Of a DNA stretch of 64,000 nucleotides, positions 59,355-64,000 are shown piece after piece. Both the position numbers and the translations under genes were made by a program. Source of the stretch: Paraescarpia echinospica. Taxonomy: Eukaryota; Annelida; Polychaeta; Sabellida; Siboglinidae. The DNA is taken from the NCBI GenBank assembly GCA_020002185.1, contig CM034531.1, forward strand, positions 77,488,291-77,552,290, in the 5' to 3' direction. Under the pieces are notes generated by a model. It ran no database searches. It saw nothing but the letters and a program-made list of their open reading frames with translations, and was not told where the DNA came from. Numbering within the stretch: position 1 is the stretch's first letter; the number at the start of each line of letters is the position of its first letter.

Positions 59355-60506
59355 ATGGCACCGACAAGGGCGCAGAAGAAAAGGGGGTCCCAACCAGTGG
59401 CAGCGACGGTCGAGCCTATTCAGACGAGAAGTCGAGCTGCGACGACAATGACAACGAGTCACGTACGCCAGCCAGTGGCACGGGGCAGAAAACGTACTAC
59501 CGGTCGACGACGGGCTCGTCCGTCTGATGACCATCTGATGGCAGCACAGACCGATGTCCTGTTGCAAACGAGAGCCTGCAATCAGCCAGTGACAGATTGT
59601 GATTCGCTGCGACAGATGGCAGCACAACCCAATGCCTCGTGGCATGCGACTGGTGACAGTCTGCCGACATTGAGTCGGAATACGAACCAGCAGGCGGCAG
59701 CACCACTGTTGGAGAGTGTGGCAGCAACGACTGCCAGGCAGCGCCTGCAGCAGTCACATCAGTTGCTGCAGGAAATGCATCAGATGATGTCTGAACAGAG
59801 AGATAATGTCACAGCTATGCCCCAGTCCAACGGTGCTGAGTTTATGCCACAGTTGGATGATTTAACACAGGAGATGGCATCCTCGGGTCAGGTAGGGGGC
59901 GCCACTGTGCCACCATGGCCTACAAGGGAAGGGTCTTTGCCAAATCTTGGGCATGGCATAGATGTTGGGGCCGTGATAGATAGTCTCCCGCAGCAGACTC
60001 GAGACAGGGTTAGGACATTCACCAAAGCTTCTGTTTCTATTCATGCGCATGTACCAGCTAATGTCAGAGCGAAGGTATGGTCTGGGGATTTCGTGGAAAT
60101 GTCGGCCCTGTTGCCTGGTGTCAGGTCCAGTAGCCAAAATCTTACGCTGGGCCTACAGCAGCAAGGGGAGGATGGTCCGTCAATATTGTGTGTCGGCCCT
60201 AAGGCCAAGCCAGAAATTCGCAGTTTCCCACAGTGGGAGAAAGCCTTCCGGGTCTACATGTCACTGTACTTATCCCAGCCCATCCACTACCATGAGGCTC
60301 CTGCATTGTTGAAATATATTGACACGATCAGTGACCTGTCTGAGCGGGGAGGTAATTGGCAAACATATGATGACACTTTCCGGGCCCTGCGCATGCTAGA
60401 AGGATGGGGGTGGGACTCGACGGTTTCCGAGTTATGGCTGAGAGCGGCTCAGGTGGGAAATGTCAAGAGTGGGCCAGCTTATGGTGGGACCCCCTTTCAA
60501 CAATAA
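59355..60506 (+). pseudogene. gag-like ORF, truncated by the unit joint (unit 4)
   Basis: Continuous 383-residue ORF like units 1 and 2, with the gatggt variant shared with unit 3 (EDGPS in place of EDAPS). The stop is supplied by unit 5. Confidence 0.75.
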
Positions 60507-63500
60507 ATATTATAAACATAAGAGAGAATACTGAGGAAAGAAAAAACAAACGAACAAAATAATGAAAGTAGGCTGCGATTTAAATATGTAATGAAAAATA
60601 AATAACAGAATGGACCAGCGTTTGTCACTGAACCATTAGACGTGCTTTTATATTAGTTGACTCTGAATATGACCACCCTGACCGACTCTGAGAGACATCC
60701 TTTAGACATATCTATATAAATATAGACCAATAGTTACGACTGGCGTGGCCTCTTGTTGGACCTGAATAGATGCCCGTGGCTGTCTATTGACCAGTTGTGG
60801 TCTTCCATTGCAGGTGTCATCACTGGTGATTGGCGAGTCTCTTGTCAATGTCTATCCCATGTTGACTTGAAACACCAAAAGACACAACTGGTGAATTGCG
60901 TAATACCATTTACGTCAGACATGTAGATATCTTTTTCACAGTGCGAAGAAACGACCCTTAATTCCCGGAAAACAACAACGTGATTTGGTTAATTATTTGT
61001 TAATTAGCTCCCACGAAGCCATTAATGATTACTGACAAAAGTTAGTATGGCAAAATAACATGTTTCCTCGTCGTCCCTGAATAGTACATTCGACCACGAG
61101 TTGCACACCATACAGTTGAACGCTGCAGTGTTGGTGTCACATATTCAATGATATTGTGCCGTTTTAGAAACGTATGTATACAGTGGAACCTCGCTGTACT
61201 GTCACCTCTGTAATACAGCCACCTCACAATTAAGGTCACCCTAGAACAGTCACAAATTATTTCCACATAGAGTAAAGTACACAATATTAGTTCCACTAAT
61301 ACGGTCACCTTGTTATTCAGGTAATTTTGTCCAGTTCCAAGGGTGGCCTAGTGACTAGTGAGGTTTCACTGTACCAATTTTAAATAATAATTATAAATAA
61401 TCACTTTCAACATGTGTATAGGGACGTACATGTGTGTACACGGACTGCATAAACAGGCAAAATACACGTGAACTGGTGAATAAGAACATCGAAGAGAATC
61501 TATTAGTTACCAGCTTCAACACAGGTGAATCTGTTGATATGTTGTTGTGAGTCACTTGATCTGTTCACAGTGGCATTGATCTGTTCACAGTGGCATTGAT
61601 ATGTTCACAGTGGCGTTCAGTGTGGATGAGTTGCAATCGCTGTCTATCCCATTTTGTCTTGAAAAAGCCAATATTTATGAGGGGTGAGTAATGTAATTGG
61701 AATAGAACATTCAATAATATTATATCAACAAGAGAAAGCAATATTTCATGATGTGTTGTAGTTGTGTAATTGCTTCGTAAAAATTAACATTAATTATTTC
61801 TACGTTATATTATTTATTTCCTTATCTTATATTGCCTAATAATCTACACATGAATGTAATACTGATAACAAATATGCATTATTTATTACGTATAATTAAT
61901 TTTATATATCTTATATTGCTAAACATCTACATATGAACGCAACACTGATAACCAATATGGATTATCTACATTATATAATTGAAGTGGGCAGAACATAATT
62001 ATAATTTATTGCATAAATGAAGGTATGAACGCAGAGCATACTGTATTTTATGCAATGGCCGGGACGGGCCCAGTGTGGGTATTGAGGTAAGGGACTGAGG
62101 CGATAATTACTTCCAGCTGTTTGGCTTAAAACCACCCAGCGCCTTCAGCCAATCACGACATGTCAGGATTAGGCTCCAGCCTTTTAATTGGATTATTTCG
62201 GAATGAACACAGGGTCATATCCCCGATTTTTGAATGTGTTGGGTTTTGGTGCGTCGACAGGCTTTTTGTTTTACAAACGGTATATATTTTCCTTGTGTTT
62301 ATACAGGATAGGCGGAATGGCCCCACCTTTTTGTAACTGCATGTGTCTATTGGTGGTGGAATGTTTGTATTGTTTGCTTAGGTTTATATTCATAGTGGTT
62401 TTATACCTCTATAGCGACAAATAATGTATGTCTGTATATTGTCGTCATGTTGTAGGAATGTGTGCCTAAGAAACTTTGATGGGGCTGTACAAGGGTTCAG
62501 TTTCACATCTGGTTTGCATGTTAGACATCACATTCATACTATCTTTATGCCCAAAAGTGGCTGCATTAGAAGCAATCCACTTTCCAATAAAAACGTCATC
62601 CTTTGGCCAATTTCAATTCTCAAACTACATTGGGCTTGTGTTGGTTATTGCTTAAAATTAATTTTAGATATCTTATATTGCCCCAAACATCTACATGTCA
62701 ATGTAACACTGATAACAAATATGCAATATCTACATTTAATAATTTAAATGAGCAGAACGCAGTTAAAACATTTTGGCATACAATTTATTTTAAATATCCT
62801 ATATTGCCCAAACATCTACATATGAATGCAACACTGATAATAAATATGCATTATCTACATTAAATAACCTAAATGAGCCAAACATAATTATAATTTCTGG
62901 CATATAATTAATTTTAAAGATACTCCCTCAGAAACATTACCCCATTTAGTAGTTACCTGACGCGTCAACACTTGTCTGTCAATTGGTACATATTACGGCA
63001 GCACCTTGGTCACCAGTGGTGTTCCATTTTGGTGTTCGACTTGCGATCAATGTTAGCTTCACCAATCATCCCATTTTGTTGTCGGACTGTCTGGAATTAC
63101 AAACAAATTGTAAAAAACAAAACTAGAGCCCTTTCAATAATAAAACGATTTTATTTTAGTGACCTGTGATTGCTAATAAATTTACAGTATATCTTAAACA
63201 AGTAAATTATTTTTAAAGAGTTAAAGAACATTGTTGTAGCAGTTCAACATTACCCAGTATATATCACTCTATTAGCTGGAGTGATGAGATGAGAAATTAT
63301 GGTTCCATTGTTGATGTCAGAGCGACATGTACCATTGGATAATTGTTCAATTACACAAATCAAATCAATTATTTTTTATTTGTCATTTCAATTACACTTC
63401 TTCACTATCAAAAATACATTAACGGGACCTAACTAAAAAGAGTACCGGTGATATGGCATGCATGGGTATGTAGAATAGAATAGGTCAATCATGAAGTAGA

Positions 63501-64000
63501 ATTGTTTGATAAACTAATTTTCCCAATTTGAATTAAAACAAAATAATTAAAAACTAATCAGACCGGAATTGAAATCACTAAGATAAGTTTGTACAATGAA
63601 ATAAAACATTTGTTTTGCACGTTGATGACCAGCTGAAACCATAACTTTTGTATACTGAAAACAATCTTTGGTAGAACTGTTTTAAAAGTTTTTGTTTTTA
63701 AACAGGTGTTTAAAATGGACTCTCAAGCTGATATGCAACTATGAATAGTAAAGTAAAAAATATGTCCAAACAGAAATGTTAATCAAGTTGATATTCTTTC
63801 CTCTCCATCATTTAAAATAATTAAAGTAATGATATAAAAATATTTGCTTTCAGTCTTGTGTTTTTGTAAACATTGGCATGACAGAGACAGTGTCAAACCA
63901 TCATATTTCTAACATGTCATTTAAACACACTGATCAGTGCTAGTTACCAGTGCATGGACATTCAGGAGACTGGACGTGTTGTGTTGTTCATCACTTGTTC
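60498..64000. repeat. Tandem segment, unit 5 (partial, cut by window edge)
   Basis: It is nearly identical to the first 3.5 kb of units 2-4 and includes the pogo-type MITE and the exon-like modules. The 28-bp repeat would lie about 0.3 kb beyond the window end. Confidence 0.9.
61181..61371. mobile_element. pogo/Tigger-type MITE (unit 5 copy)
   Basis: 191 bp, same termini and TA flanks. One substitution in the interior (gtaatt for gtcatt near 61323). Confidence 0.75.

Larger units (their letters stand above)
47283..60497. repeat. Tandem segment, unit 4 (13.2 kb)
   Basis: It has the same start as units 2 and 3. It carries a private deletion of about 0.87 kb at about 51624, relative to 25230-26090 of unit 2, which removes the acceptor half of one exon-like module. 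It has about 22 copies of the 65-bp satellite, an intact SGNH ORF and a continuous truncated gag ORF. Confidence 0.9.

Noticed and set aside
2169..64000. Assembly artefact as the explanation for the array
   Set aside because: It cannot be excluded from one sequence, but private indels, different satellite copy numbers and conflicting shared variants argue for real separate copies.

Overview
The window is repeat-dominated, AT-rich DNA from an invertebrate animal. A lophotrochozoan such as a mollusc or brachiopod is my guess, but no host gene settles it. The evidence for an animal genome is a spliced CXorf38-like exon, a CR1 LINE, a pogo-type MITE, and Ngaro/DIRS-like gag and SGNH ORFs. Minisatellites and CA microsatellites also fit. 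There are no bacterial operons, rRNA, tRNA or CRISPR.

Layout: bases 1-2168 are single-copy left flank. They hold a minus-strand first coding exon of a CXorf38-like gene (196-368), a TTAA-flanked inverted-repeat element (623-1283) and a doubtful exon. From 2169 to the end the window is a head-to-tail array of one large segment: unit 1 (2169-20908), unit 2 (20909-34207), unit 3 (34208-47282), unit 4 (47283-60497) and part of unit 5 (60498-64000). The basic unit is about 13 kb. Unit 1 is 18.7 kb because of a near full-length CR1 LINE (5918-10702, empty site in units 2-4) and an expanded 28-bp minisatellite (about 74 copies against 2).

Each complete unit carries, in order: several minus-strand exon-like modules with conserved splice signals but little coding capacity; a pogo-type MITE; a 20-bp minisatellite; the 28-bp minisatellite; a 65-bp satellite array of variable copy number; a minus-strand relic resembling the Ty3/gypsy pol tail; a CA microsatellite; an SGNH-hydrolase ORF; an array of about 160-175-bp repeats; and a gag-like ORF. 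Every unit joint cuts that gag ORF at the same base, and its stop codon comes from the next unit. The array was therefore created by a break inside a mobile element.

The units differ by private indels and by conflicting shared variants: units 1 and 4 group against 2 and 3 over 15.8-17.1 kb, and units 1 and 2 against 3 and 4 from about 17.5 kb. This points to real copies that recombined by unequal crossing-over or gene conversion. Units 3 and 4 share a 450-bp internal slice of CR1 ORF1 flanked by an 87-bp direct duplication. No complete host gene and no intact autonomous transposon lies in the window. The most unusual signals are the breakpoint architecture, the 87-bp duplication insertion and the exon-like modules.
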